A stretch of 64,000 nucleotides of DNA from Neurospora crassa OR74A (lineage: Eukaryota > Ascomycota > Sordariomycetes > Sordariales > Sordariaceae). Every line of letters begins with the position of its first letter. Positions within the stretch are counted from its first letter, which is position 1. The stretch spans positions 9,713,917-9,777,916 of the forward strand of contig NC_026501.1 in assembly GCF_000182925.2 (NCBI RefSeq), read 5' to 3'. This document shows positions 38,560-51,772 of this stretch, piece after piece. The notes beneath the pieces are model-generated. The model was not told where the DNA came from. It saw only the letters and a program-made list of their open reading frames with translations, and made no database searches. Both the position numbers and the translations under genes were made by a program.

Positions 38560-41160
38560 AGTATAAATAATTATAGTAATTCAAAATATTGCTAAAAAAG
38601 GACGTAATTAGCCCCCTAGGATATTATAAAATTAATATTACTTAGTTCGTAATAGAAGAAGACCCGCCTAATAATATAAAGTTAAAATAAATTATTTATA
38701 TTCGCTACTAGAGATTTAAAAGTAATAATAGCAATAATAAGAAAATCTCCGCCTTCTAGGAAAAGGAAGGTAAAGAAGAATTTATATATCGATAAAGGGT
38801 AAAGATTTATTAACTATTAAAGCTACCCGCTAAAGAGATTCAACCCGTTATATTACTACCTACTATTATTAAAGAATTTACCCCGCCCGCAAATATACTA
38901 AAGGATAAAAAAGAAGTTAACGTTATAAATATATTAATCCTTATTATAAATTCGCCCTCGAACGTTGCTAGGTCGAATCCTATGTAAGAACTAACGTAAG
39001 AGATCCCTTCCCCTAATAAGCCTCCTTCTAAATTATAGAAAAAGAAAGGAGAACCTACTAAGGAAGAAATCCCTAGTAGCTTACCTATTAAAATTGTAAA
39101 TATAAAATAAGAAGAATAAATATTAAAAGAAATCCCTTTTTACGAGGATAAATCTATACTTTAAGAAAGTAATTTTAAAGACCTAACTATCCTCTCAAAA
39201 AATTCTAAATTTAAATTACAATTAAAAGTTCCTCCCTATATATCTAAGGGTTGTAACGCTTAAATAAATAAATATATAAAAAATATAAGATAAATATAGA
39301 TGGAGGATATTAAAAATTGGAGAGAAATTGATATATAGCCGGGAGAAGTCTACCCCCTACAATTAGAACCGTCTAGGAAGTTACTGCTAGATTTAAATTA
39401 GCGCTTCCCTAAGTATAAAAAGATAGGGAATTAAATTAATATAGTAGAACTACTATTTATTTTTATATTTAGTAATATAAATAAAAATACTTATAAGAAG
39501 GTTATAAGAGCAAATCTCCTCCTCTTAGAAGATTGGCTAGAATCTACCTAGCCTAGTAGGATTTTATAATATTCGTACACCCTAAGGATAGTAAACCTAT
39601 AGTATTATATTAACCAAAAGTAATAGCTAAATAGTACTAAAATATACATAATTTTAATATAAATATTAAAGAATTTCAATAACCAAATCTATATCCTACC
39701 GATAGTACTATTATTAGACCCTACGAATCCGTACTTTAAAGTAATAGGGGAGAACCTTAAAAAATTCTTAGTAAAGACATAGTAGTAGTATCTACTAATT
39801 TAAATAAGAAACCACTTTTCGCTAGTAATCGTTAACTAAATAGATAGTATATAGTACCTATATAATTTAAACTTTATTATAGAAAGGGTAAAGCGGATTA
39901 AAACCGTACTTAAAGTCTTATATAAAGAGAACTATATATATAAGAATAAAGAGGGAAAGCAAGAGAAGGTTCGGAATAATACCTTAATATACGCATTTCC
40001 TTATTAATAATTCAATTAGAATTGTAGACTATAAATACTCGAAACGGCTAGACTATTTTTCATCGAAATAAAATACAAAGATCGGTATATTACTAATAAA
40101 TTATACCCCTATATCGACCCTATCTTTTAAGAGGAAGGCAATTACTAGAAACTTTAAGTATAAATTAATAATATAGAATAGTTAGAGGAGATTATAGTTA
40201 GGTAATAAATACGGACTATATATAATTATATTAAAGTATAGTAAATTAGTAGTATAAAGGAACTACTAAATGTAGAATAATATAAAGATTTAGTACGAAC
40301 CTTAAATAATAGGCTAAATAATAAGTACAATTATAATAAAGAGCTACGCCCGCCTACTACTAGAAATCCGCTGGAAAAGGTAGTAATAAGAGATCCTGAG
40401 GCCTTTTACAATTTAATCTAGTAGGGATTTGGACTATTTATTATAATTTCTATTAATAAATAGAAGGACGTTACTACGGATATAACCAAACGAGGGAACA
40501 TCGAGGATAAGGATAGAGACCTTACCTTTATATTTAACGAAGTATTAGAGCCTAAGCCCGAACTGGAAAAGAAGGAATCTACTCCCAAACTTAAAATACT
40601 GCAAACTCTACAAAAAAAAAGACTAGTACCAAATCCCCCTACCCCTTCGAAACCTTAGAAAAAGAGGATAATAAAATGTAATAAAATGTAAACTACGAAA
40701 ACTATATTTAAAAACTACAACTACTTCCTAATCAACTATTTTATACTCCTAATAAAGAAATTAGCTATAAGGAATCTACTAAAGATTAAACGCGTTAGGG
40801 GTGCCTTAATAATAAATATAAAATAAAAATACGCCCTAACCCTTTTAAAGAGAATAAAATAAGAATTATTCCAACCTAAAGTAATTAATATAAGTAAAGT
40901 TTAAGATTTATTAGACGTAAATCTAGAGGATATAAAGGATTTACTTAGAAAGGAGGTAAAAGAAAGAAAAAAAAAGAGAAAGAAGCAAAGAGAAGAGAGT
41001 AGACTATTACTAAAAGTATTAGGAGATATAAAAGAGGGGAATAGGAATAAGGGAAGGAACCTCTACCCTAATTATTTATTCGAAATTATTACTAGCGTAG
41101 CCTATATTTTATTTTTTCTTATTAATATTTCCTTAATACAAATCTCCTACTTAACTATAA
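38560..41160 (+). pseudogene. Large Lys/Glu/Pro-rich coding fossil, unidentified
   Basis: One plus-strand frame of about 860 codons with stops almost only TAG/TAA. Readable stretches include PSRKLLLDLN near 39,370, PLEKVVIRDPEAFYNLI near 40,370-40,420, FNEVLEPKPELEKKES near 40,536-40,580 and LLKVLGDIKEGNRNKGRNLY near 41,010-41,065. The N-terminal third is Pro/Lys/Glu-rich and disordered-looking, and the end has a very basic K/R-rich segment (40,950-41,000) followed by a hydrophobic stretch. It may be a gag polyprotein or a host gene captured in the repeats. I cannot assign a family. Cut by the gap at 41,168. Confidence 0.5.
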
Positions 41161-41167
41161 GTATTAG

Positions 41168-41267
41168 NNNNNNNNNNNNNNNNNNNNNNNNNNNNNNNNN
41201 NNNNNNNNNNNNNNNNNNNNNNNNNNNNNNNNNNNNNNNNNNNNNNNNNNNNNNNNNNNNNNNNNNN
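41168..41267. other. Assembly gap (100 N)
   Basis: Run of 100 N between an unidentified fossil and gypsy copy A3. Confidence 0.99.
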
Positions 41268-43785
41268 TCTACCCTTCTTTAGAATAAAAATAATAGGGGC
41301 GCCTACTAGGTTAATAGAAGAATGAATTTATTTTTTTTAAAGTATTTCCGCTAATTATTTATATAATACTTCTAATTCTTTAATATTCAATATATAAATC
41401 GGTCCCTAAAATATTCTCCCCTTCGATTAAATTAATATAATACTTTAGCCGGTTATATTAGGGTAGGGGTATAACCGAAGCTTCGAATATTAATTAGAAT
41501 TCTTTATATTCTAGTAGAATAATTAGCTTAGAGACGGCGAATTCGCCTTCTATTTCCTCTAATAATTTTAAAGGTTATAGTAGCGCTAGTTCCGCAGGGG
41601 GTACTAGGGTAGAGTAAATACTATTAAATATTATTCGAAAAATTTTTATTAGAGGGGTAGGGATTAGAAATAATTCGGCCGACTTTATTATAACAAATAG
41701 GGCTATAAATTCTAATACTAAAGAAGAGGGGATTTCGAATAGGATATTTATATATACGGGAGGGCGGAAACCCTCTTCTACCCTTACTATTTCCTAAAGG
41801 TTTAATAGTAGAATTAAATTCTACTAAAGCCCCGCTAGGACGGTTATAGTATTATATACTTCCTTTACTAGTACTATACTTAATACGAAATTACTAGCCT
41901 TAATACGAAATTAAAACGATTATTACTACTAATTAATATTAGAATTCTACTTATAAAATTAGGGGTAACCAAAAATAATTTCTACGGCTAAGGATTTAAT
42001 TATAATAAAAGTAATTTACTTTGTCCGTTTAGTACTATAAGAATTATATATTTTAATAAAATAAATAATTATACTATATATAAGAATAGGTTGAAGGGAG
42101 AAATTAATAAAATAATAGGGTATCAGATTAATTTTTACATCCAACGGGAATAAATACCTATTAATTAAATTTAATTCCGCGCCCGAATCTATTAACCCTT
42201 ATATATTCTACTAATTTCTATAAATCCTTACTAATAATTTTATTTTTAAATATATTTATAATCTACTTATATTATTTTAAGCGGTTATAGCCGCTACTCT
42301 AATTGTAATCGGTTTAATATTCGCTCTATATAAGGGGGTACTTATAGGGATAGGGCAATTTTATATTAAATAACCGATTTAATTATAATTGTAATAGGCT
42401 CGGTTCGGGTACGCTACTACGAAATAGCCTATTATACTATATTTATAGTAGGTATTTAATAAATTCGGCTAGGTATATTAGTTATACGTATAACCTTTTT
42501 AATAATAAAGGGAATAAATAAAATTAGAGTTTATTTAAAAAGTAGTAGGGGAGTAATAGGGAAAATCGGAGGGGTTATTACTATAGGATAATTAAGAAGG
42601 AGTATTCGAAGAGGAAGTAGGAAGGTATAAAAACGAAGAAAACGATAGAATATACTTTAAAAATATTTAATTTTAGTAACGTAATATAAATAGTTTAATA
42701 TTCTTTAAGCTTTTTAACCGTTCTATATACGCTATTACTTTATTTATTATATTAATACTAACCGTTGAGAGGACGCTTTATTTAAAAAGGGGGCGCAATT
42801 GGTTAATTTAAATAATAATCCGAATATACTCCGGTTAATTGTATAATAGATTAAATTCTTCGGTATAATAGTAGTTATAGAAATTACAAACGGTTTCTAA
42901 AGTACCTTACTATATACGTTCGAATTTATTAAGAGTAAATTATTTAATAGCCTAAATATTACTATTATATTCGGTTTTTAAAAAAGTACGGAGGTTACTC
43001 TATATAGGCGTATTACAAATAGTATTATACCCGGGTTTATTATAAAAAATTAATATATATTTAATTTATATATTTTTAAAATTACTTTTAATATAATTAA
43101 TAATGAATAAAAGGGAAATATAAAGGTATTCTTAGAAATATATATCGACGTTATAAAAATAATTTTATAATTATAAGAAACTTTTATTAATAAATTTAAT
43201 AATATTATATTTAGGATAATATTTAGTATAGGCTAATATAATTATAGTTAGTAAAGGAATAATTATAGTAATAACTATCGACGAAGGGGGGGTAAGGGGA
43301 GGTATAATAGAAATATAAATTTAATTATAAAAGAAGTAATTTTAATAATAGAACCCGGCGGGGATAAGGGGGTAATTTCCTACTAAATTTTATTTAGTAA
43401 GGCCTACGAAAGTAAATTATTCTTATTAGGATATATACGAAGGGAAATAATTAAGGAGGAGTTTAATTACGGCGAACCGAAATTCGAATAATTACTACTT
43501 ACGTACGAATTTATCGGCTTCCGAAATTTAGGGGTACGACCGAAAAGCCCGGGGCGGCGTAAGGAGGTAGTTTTTATTACTATTTTCTTCAATAAACTCT
43601 ACGGTAGGCTAATATTATTATAATAAAAACGGAAGGGGCTAAATCGTTTTAATTATAGTAACTATAAGGGTAATAATACGAGAGGGGCGAGGAATAGCCT
43701 TAGTAGTACGAGAGATAAATTAACTACTATATATATATATTTTAACGGTACTAATTTAATTCCCGGAGGAAGAACTATTAATTTA
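41268..43785 (-). mobile_element. RIP-degraded Ty3/gypsy chromovirus, copy A3 (gag to RT start)
   Basis: The first ~430 bp (41,268-41,690) match 18,960-19,388 of copy A1: reverse transcriptase start and the preceding linker, minus strand. Further right the minus strand continues upstream in the element: a decayed zinc knuckle at about 42,410-42,460 fits CX2CX4HX4C with Cys and His read as Tyr, then gag up to about 43,700. This copy therefore supplies the part of family A missing from A1 and A2. It ends where the ~335-bp repeat starts. Confidence 0.75.
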
Positions 43786-44120
43786 TTAGGAATATAAGCA
43801 AAAGGTAGGTTGAAGTAATTACGGTCGTAACTATACGTAGGGGATAGTAAATTAGAAATTAATTTAAAAATATATTCATAGCTACCGACTATAATAAATT
43901 ATACTTCGTTAAACCTCTTTTATACTTATATAAACTCTATTTATTTACTAACGAGTATTATAGAGCCTCGTATTAATCTAGCGCCTCGGCGCAGTGCTAG
44001 ATTATCCTTCCCGCAAGCCCAACCTAATATAAGCATTATCGTTAGTAATCCTACGCGTTAGTTAACGAAGGGGAGCAGTAGCCGTTGAGGTGCTTCTGTG
44101 TACGAGTTCTTAGCCTCCTA
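43786..44120 (+). repeat. ~335-bp dispersed repeat, copy 2
   Basis: Starts AGGAATATAAGCAAAAGGTA and ends CTTAGCCTCCTAACA. It aligns over its whole length with 14,786-15,118, including CTTCCCGC, AACGAAGGGG and the end. The last ~90 bp are less mutated (they retain TGCTTCTGTGTACGAGTTC) than in copy 1. Confidence 0.8.
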
Positions 44121-44580
44121 ACACCTACGTAAAAAAGGCTACTTCTTTATATACCCTATTATTACTTACTACAACCCTAATACGGCTATTAATACCCTAT
44201 AGGCGTTCGGTATAAGCTACGCTATATTTATTGTACAAATTAAAGCCTTAAAAGATTAGGGATATATAAGAATTTAAATAATAGAAGGAAGAAGAGGATA
44301 TAGGGGAGTTAAAATAGCTTAGAGTAGAATTATTTAACCCTAATAATAAGCCTATCCCCTTTAAGGAGGCTCGCGCCCTATTGGGGTTAGGAGGCTTAGA
44401 TTAATTAGTCTATATAGGATTGGATATATAAGGGTTTTTCTAGTGTACGGATAGGACTGGGTTCGACTATCCTCCCTATAAGGCTTTTTTCCCGCTCGTT
44501 GTACCTTTGCTACGCCGCCGTTGCGGGTACGACTTATTATCTCTCGGTGATAGAACGTAGTCGAAAAATACATTCATTCA
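44121..44580 (+). mobile_element. Possible LINE 3' end with (CATT)n tail
   Basis: AT-rich at first, becoming normal towards the end, with CGCCGCCGTTGCGGGTACGA at about 44,513 and then GTAGTCGAAAAATA followed by four to five CATT/ATTC units (44,570-44,590). Short tandem tails of this type are common 3' ends of non-LTR retrotransposons. It sits directly after the ~335-bp repeat, so this may be an internally deleted copy (start joined to end). The assignment is inference; no coding domain is visible. Confidence 0.4.
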
Positions 44581-45680
<1,100 letters not shown>

Positions 45681-48600
45681 ATGAAGATTACAACTCTGTC
45701 GTGGTTGCTTCTGAATCAACTATTGACACTGTGCCTAGCCAGAGCCCAAAGCTGCAACCCCGATGGTTTTGTGAAGAGCAAGTTTGAGCAGAGTGAGCTT
45801 CTTTGGCCTAAAGAACGGATGGTATATTGTTGCTGACTCCGAGGCGTAGGCGCAGTCTTAAAGAACAGGTTATACTTTTACGGCGGACTAGCTTTGTATA
45901 ACTGCGCCGGTGGCGTCCCGACATGGCTTCCATGTGATTGCTTTCCCCTATACCCCATATCAGACGACCATGAGCTCAACTAACGTGGTTGTACAACAGA
46001 CCAAGGCCTACGATATGTGAATCTGTCTGACGAGAACAGGATCCTCCACATCCAAACTGTACCCGACGATGTTCCCCAAGTTGCTATGGGCGCTTTATGG
46101 AGCGACAACATAGACCGACTCTTCCTCTTCGGCGGTCAGTACTCGAACTCCTCCGCCAGTGCTCCATCTGCGGTAGAAACGGTATGGTCATACACCGAGA
46201 GCACTGGATCCTGGGAGAAAATCTCCGTTCAAAATCCTCCAGCCTTTCGTCTGGCCCGCGGCGCAAGCGTAAGCGTTCCAGAAACAAGAAAGGCATACTG
46301 GATGGGCGGTTGGGCAGACAACTCTACCACTTTTGGAATGCATGACCGAATTTACCAACGCCAACTCATCGAATTCGACATGCAAACCCACAACTTCTCC
46401 TATTACGATGTTCCGGGCGGGTTCGGCGTCCAAAGAACCGGTGGCGGACTGGTCTATCTCCCATACGGGAAAAAGGGAGTGTTAATCGCCATGGGCGGGT
46501 CTATGTGTACAAGCGAGGACTGTCACCCGGTTCCCGGTTATCACCCGCTCACCCAGGTGTCGGTCTACGATCTGGCGTCTGAGAGGATCTACTCGCAGGA
46601 ATCCACTACGGGAAACGGAGATCCAACGACAAAAGGGTGGGTGTGGCCTGAAGCACGTGCAGACTTTTGCATGGTAACTGTCCCGTCGTATGACGAGACA
46701 GTCCATGCTATCTACGCGTGGGGAGGCATGGTTGGTCCTGATGGAAATGGCAGTGACAACGTCTGGGTCCTGTTGATACCACAGTTCGTCTGGGTGGAGG
46801 TCTATAACGGTCCGTACGGACGGTTCGGAGCAACCTGCCAGGTCACACACGAACGGTTTATGATGTTCAGCGGCGGCGAACGGCAATTTGGGTCCAATAT
46901 GGGTGTATTGGACCTCACTACAGTATCCAACGGATGGTGGGATGGGTGGGTGGAGGCATGGCAGGACTTGACTGACGGCCAGAGATATCCTGCAGTAGAG
47001 CCCTGGTTCAGGTACAGCCCGCGCTTTGCCGCCTATCATCTGGGGTCAAGTCTGAGAAGGGTTGCTGGTAATCCGTGTGTATTATCGTTCCCTTTCCCCA
47101 AGCCTTGAGCTAACTTTCCAGCACAGAGCACGGCAGTTTGGAGACGAGTCACCAGCCGATATTCAGCGTCCATTCTCCGGATGGAGTCATTCTGAGTTGA
47201 AGCTCATCTTCAGCCCCTCGAACCATACGCGGCCCAATCCTTTTCGAACCAGAAACTATCTCGCAGCAGCAAAGATCACACCGGCCCTACTTATTGTGAT
47301 TTCCTTCTCTATATACATGGCGCTGTACCTCTACTCCCTCCTCCAGTTCAAAAGACGAGGTTACATGCAGGTTGTCTCCGGGACGACATCGATGACCTGG
47401 CGTCCTTTCGTCACTCGTAACCCGTACCTCCTTTTTCTCGCTCTTTCGTCCCTCTCTCTGCTCGTCGTCGTCGAACTCCTCTACCAACACTCCATCAATC
47501 CCGCCTTCGAGCCTGGCCTCCGCATCATGCACACAAATGGATCCGAACCTTCACCTCCAGGCTATTACCCCACCATCACCTCCCGTCCTCGCCTCGGACT
47601 CTACACCTACTGGGACTCGGAAAGCACGAATTTCAAAGACATGCGCGGCACCTCCAGCCGCTTGAAACCGGAGGGGTACGTCGTCTGGAACTACCTCCCA
47701 ACCATCGTCGTTGTGCTTTATGGCCTGCTCTGGCAGCAGTGCGATGCGGAGGTTGAGCGTATTGAACCTTACTATCACTTGTTCAATCACAACATGAAGC
47801 AGACAGCTGACAGGACGTTGAATGTGGATTACCACACTTTCTGGGCCCCGCTAAGGTTGTGGCAGGCCGTGAAGTACAGGCAGTGGACTTGTCTTCTGTC
47901 TAGCACGGCGTACATCATTGCGTTTGCGGTGATTCCCAACCTTCAGAACTCCCTATTTTCCCTGGAAAAGAGACATGGTGGAACATATGGAGACTTGGTG
48001 GATTTCGCAAACGATGCGGATGGTGTGGGATATGGTGTGAGGGTGGCAGTGATGGATGGATCGTTTGCGAGGGCTCTCGAATTTATGTTTGGGGTGAATA
48101 TGCTGTGTGCCGTTGCTCTGATAGCCATTTTTTGGCAAAGGGAAACAAGCACAGAGGGGTCCGGGTTGTATGGCGACCCGAGGGGGATGAACTGGTTGAA
48201 GGAGTTGACCGATGAAGGCGAGTTGATGCGCGCTACGTCTTTTTCAGACAATGTGCAGCCAATTTGCCAGTGGGTCCTCCCAAGGGGACTTCAAGATTTT
48301 GTTGGTGATCCTGACGGACTGGATGAGTGGGCACGAAATCACTTGTGCTGGACGGAATTTCAAAACGGTGGACTGCGTTTAAAGTTTGAGTGCGCACACG
48401 AGCCCGCTCCGACTTCGTCCAAGTCATTCAAGCCTCTGCTGAATTCGATTCGGGATTTCCTGAACCAAAAGTGGCCGATACACGTTCAGCAAAGACCATT
48501 CATGTTGAACCCAATTCCGTTCACATGTCTCCTTTTGGCAATCATCGCAGTCTTCGGTTTGACGCTTTGGATACTGTGCAGACATCTCATGGCGATCAAG

Positions 48601-49264
48601 AGCCAGGATGATACTATTCCTTTACCACCGGAACTATATCTAGTCATCGGTGTGCTAGTTAAGGCAAGTCTGACTTCATTTCTTCCCAGCTTCTAGTTGC
48701 TAACCCGAACCCAAGTCTGTCTACGAATGCGTTGACCGCGATTTCCGTGCTGTGTGCCCTTTTCTTCCCCGAAAGCCTGTATGCTCATCGGCTGCTCCAG
48801 CCGCAGGAGCTTCAAGTGCAGGGGCAAGCTCAGCGAACGGTACATCCAGGTCTACAGACCGAAACATGGAGGAATATAATACAACACCTCCCCTCTTCAT
48901 TATCGTCACCGCATTCAAGTTCGGCCGCAAAACGTTGGCATTTCTATCGATTGGAACCGCTTCTATGGAAATATGGGCTCTCTTCCTTGGGACGCTGCAA
49001 GTGAGCGCTAGTAGCTATGGAAGCACGACGTGGCCGGGGGACCTCGCAGGGTTATCAATAGTAGTGGTAATGGAGGTGATCACAATTGCTGGATTGGTTG
49101 GGGTTTTGTTGAAGCGGATCAGTGTGGAAGGGAAGGGGGGACAAAGACCAAATCTGAAGCCGGGGACGATTTTGCAGAGGATGGTTATGATGACATGGCT
49201 TGATGCGGAATCTAGAGGTATAAATGGAAATGCAGGAGGGACTGGGCAGGCAGGCGTTCCATAG
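45681..49264 (+). CDS. Secreted-entry kelch-repeat protein fused to a DUF3433-like multi-pass membrane domain
   Basis: Predicted 1,096-residue membrane protein. Proposed exons: 45,681-45,792; 45,850-45,933; 46,000-47,074; 47,127-48,649; 48,697-48,778; 48,850-49,264 (3,291 nt, in frame). Residues 1-23 form a signal peptide (MKITTLSWLLLNQLL...). Residues 40-425 carry kelch blades with paired glycines: FYGG, FLFGG, YWMGG, IAMGG, YAWGG and FSGG. After the intron at 47,075-47,126 (GTGTGT, CTAAC branch, CACAG) comes a membrane part: TMs at ITPALLIVISFSIYMALYLY and YLLFLALSSLSLLVVVELL, then WNYLPTIVVVLYGLLW and VERIEPYYHL, which I recall as typical of fungal DUF3433 proteins, and more TMs near the end. 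Likely an extracellular kelch propeller on a membrane anchor; ligand unknown. Introns 2, 4 and 5 are less certain, and two adjacent genes remain possible. Confidence 0.7.
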
Positions 49265-50653
49265 TACATTGGTCATTGACGACGTTGGAAGGTGCATGTT
49301 GGTGACATGGGCTGGAATTGGGTATTTAAGGTGGTTTCTTCTTGTAGTTTTTAATTCATAGACTTTTTCTAATTGCCCAACTCCTCGCTCCATTCATGTT
49401 GGACGCTTCTGACCCATGAGCGCCATAGATTGGTTGCAGCGTCTTAACGCATCAGGGCAATGGAGACTCTGATGGACCCCGGCTGCAAGATTGATGCCCA
49501 TGAACCCAGAGTCATGTAGGTGATCCTAATAAAATCGGTGCTCCCAGCCTCGTGTTGAGAATGAAACATACAACGAAACCAAAACCCTGGTTGACGAGTC
49601 AGTTCAGTAAACGCCATCAGATTTTGTAGCAGTGGGTGCCCTGGCTTACAAGCAAGGGGTAATAAGCCTGGGAATGAGACCAGGTCTCGCCCGTTGAATT
49701 GCTTCTATCCACTTCCAACCCGCGTGGACGAAGATGACCCTGGAAATAATCGGATCGGTGACGCCATTTTGTCCTACCACGATTGGTGGGGGAGAGAACG
49801 ATCTCAAAGATTTCCTGTCCAACTGGAAAGACATGAAGGAATAGTACACTCTCGCCATCAGGAGGATGTGGGGAGTGACGATGAGGAGGAGCAAAGGGTC
49901 AGGTAGGTAATCCATGTCGTGGCTTCTTCGGTGCTGCTATGCCTAACCGGGAAGCAGAAGGATTGAAGCTGACACTGTCATTGTAAGGGAGCGACAGAAT
50001 GGGGGATAACAGCTACTAGATATTTCTGGATGAACCTATTGCAAGCAATCAAGTGCATCAAGTTCATCTTGCGTCAAGCCTCTCTTGCGCCTTCCTCTGG
50101 CTGCGTCGGCACGCATCCTTTGCTTCGGGTCTCTTTGGCCTTGGGAAGCACGTGGCAAAGCATGAGAGTGCTTGGTATCCGTTCATCATCAACACAGAAT
50201 AATTTTACAGTACCACATCGAGAAATGGCGTGAGGAAGAGCCGACCTAGGACGCATTCCAACCATGTCAAGAACGACGTTGTCACTTGTCACTCGCCTGT
50301 CAAAGGCAAGTACATGTGCAGAGTAGAGGAGGGCCATTCCTTCTACCAGGGTTAGGGTCTCCAAAAGCCGAACAGCCGGCGCCTAAATCCGACAAGGAGC
50401 GAACGCGCGGGGCTGCTCGAAGCTTCTCCTCCAGCACTGACCACTGTGCTGTGACGCACATTACCTAAAAACACAGGCACTGCCTCCAATGATGGAACGT
50501 CATCCATCGTTTGCCTTTCCTCGGCGCCGATATAGATCTGCATCGGTTCCGCTTCTAACCACCGAAACACCTACTCACACAAGCGACGTCTACACATCGC
50601 ACAACTCGATATCAACAGCCACGTTTCTTTAGCATCGAGTCGCACCCACGATC
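49265..50653. other. Intergenic region
   Basis: 1.39 kb between two plus-strand genes. Short ORFs on both strands (up to 96 codons) show no domain or splice support. The last ~300 bp before 50,654 is presumably the promoter and 5' leader of the GHITM gene. I see no RNA gene. Confidence 0.55.
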
Positions 50654-51772
50654 ATGTCGTTTACGCTCACCATCCGCGCTGGGCCTGCGCGCCTGGCTTC
50701 GCGGATCCCCGAGCTCGCAAAGGCCTCGAGCGGTCCTGCCGCCGCCATCCGGGCCTTCCACAAGTCTGCGCCCAAGACCACCAACTTCTTCACCTCGAGG
50801 ACGACGACTCCCTCGCTCATCGCCCAGAAGCCCGCCGCCAACAGCCTCCTCGCTCGTCTCCAGGGCGCCCGCCGCGGTTACCAGTACCAGTCTCATACTC
50901 AGCCCCAGCCGGACAGTGGCCTGTTGATGCGCAAGCTCCTGTACGGCGGCGCCATGGTCGGCGGCACCTGGGTTACTCTGCAGTTCATGTTCAACCGGGA
51001 GACTCGCGCGGACGGCGGCATGCCCCCTTACGAGCGCTCCTACCTCAACAAGACCTTTATGCACACTGGACTCGGCATTGGCATCATCGGTCTGACGGCC
51101 TACCAGATGCTCCAGACCGGCTTCACTTATCGTCTGATGGTTACCAACCCTTGGGTTGTCGCTATCGGTGGTCTCGCTCTTTCTTTCGGTTCCATGCTTG
51201 CCACTCGCGCTATTGATCCTGACAAGTACGTCTTTTGCGTTTCTGTGTGTCTGTGTTGTCGCATTCGCTAACCCGTTCTTCACAGCTACATCCCCAAGTA
51301 TGCCTGCTGGGCCGTCTTCAACGCTACCCAGGCCGCCTTTGTCGCTCCCCTCCTCGCCATGGCCCCTCCCGCTCTCCTCGCTCGCGCCGGTCTCTACACC
51401 ATCGCCATGATGGGCGCCATCTCGTTTGTCGGTGCCACCGCTAAGCAGGAGAAGTACCTCTACATTGGCGGTCCTCTTCTCGCCGGTGCTGCCATTGTCG
51501 CCGTTTCTGGCTTCGCTCCTCTGGTTCTCCCCGCCACTGCCGTCCGCACCCTTGCCTTCACCGAGAACCTCTGGCTCTATGGTGGTCTTGCTGTCTTCGG
51601 TGGCTTTACCCTCTATGATGTCCAGAGGGTTCTCTACCATGCTCGTCTTGCCCAGGCTGGCGTCATCAAGGAGGATCCCGTCAACGAGTCCATCTCGCTT
51701 GAGCTTGACTTCCTCAACATCTTTGTTCGCATGGTGCAGATTCTCATGATGCAGCAGAACCGCAGGAAGTAA
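50654..51772 (+). CDS. Mitochondrial Bax-inhibitor-1 family protein (GHITM/TMBIM5-like)
   Basis: Two exons, 50,654-51,225 and 51,286-51,772, joined across a 60-nt intron (GTACGT donor, GCTAAC branch, TTCACAG acceptor) give 352 residues, close to the ~345 of animal GHITM. Residues 1-50 are rich in Arg/Lys/Ser/Ala and almost without acidic residues, a mitochondrial targeting sequence. The rest has about seven membrane segments (for example LYGGAMVGGTWVTL, TGLGIGIIGLTAYQ, YIGGPLLAGAAIVAVSGF, LWLYGGLAVFGGFTLYDVQR) and the conserved end ESISLELDFLNIFVRMVQIL followed by a basic tail. The family acts in the inner membrane in cristae organisation and ion (Ca2+/H+) handling in animals; the fungal role is inferred. 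The start is the first ATG in frame. A long antisense ORF over the gene is a shadow of its codon bias. Convergent with MsrA. Confidence 0.93.

Noticed and set aside
46482-47039. 185-codon minus-strand ORF opposite the kelch exon
   Set aside because: The plus strand carries a clear kelch sequence with regular GG motifs; the reverse reading has no domain.
48658-48689. A 32-nt intron (GTTAAG to CCCAG) to join the last kelch/DUF3433 exons
   Set aside because: Too short for a fungal spliceosomal intron; the 47-nt alternative 48,650-48,696 keeps the frame and has a CTGAC branch site, though it remains unproven.
50612-51640. 342-codon minus-strand ORF opposite the GHITM gene
   Set aside because: It is the antisense shadow of a GC-biased real exon and reads through that gene's intron. 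It has no domain, only low-complexity Gly/Glu/Arg sequence.
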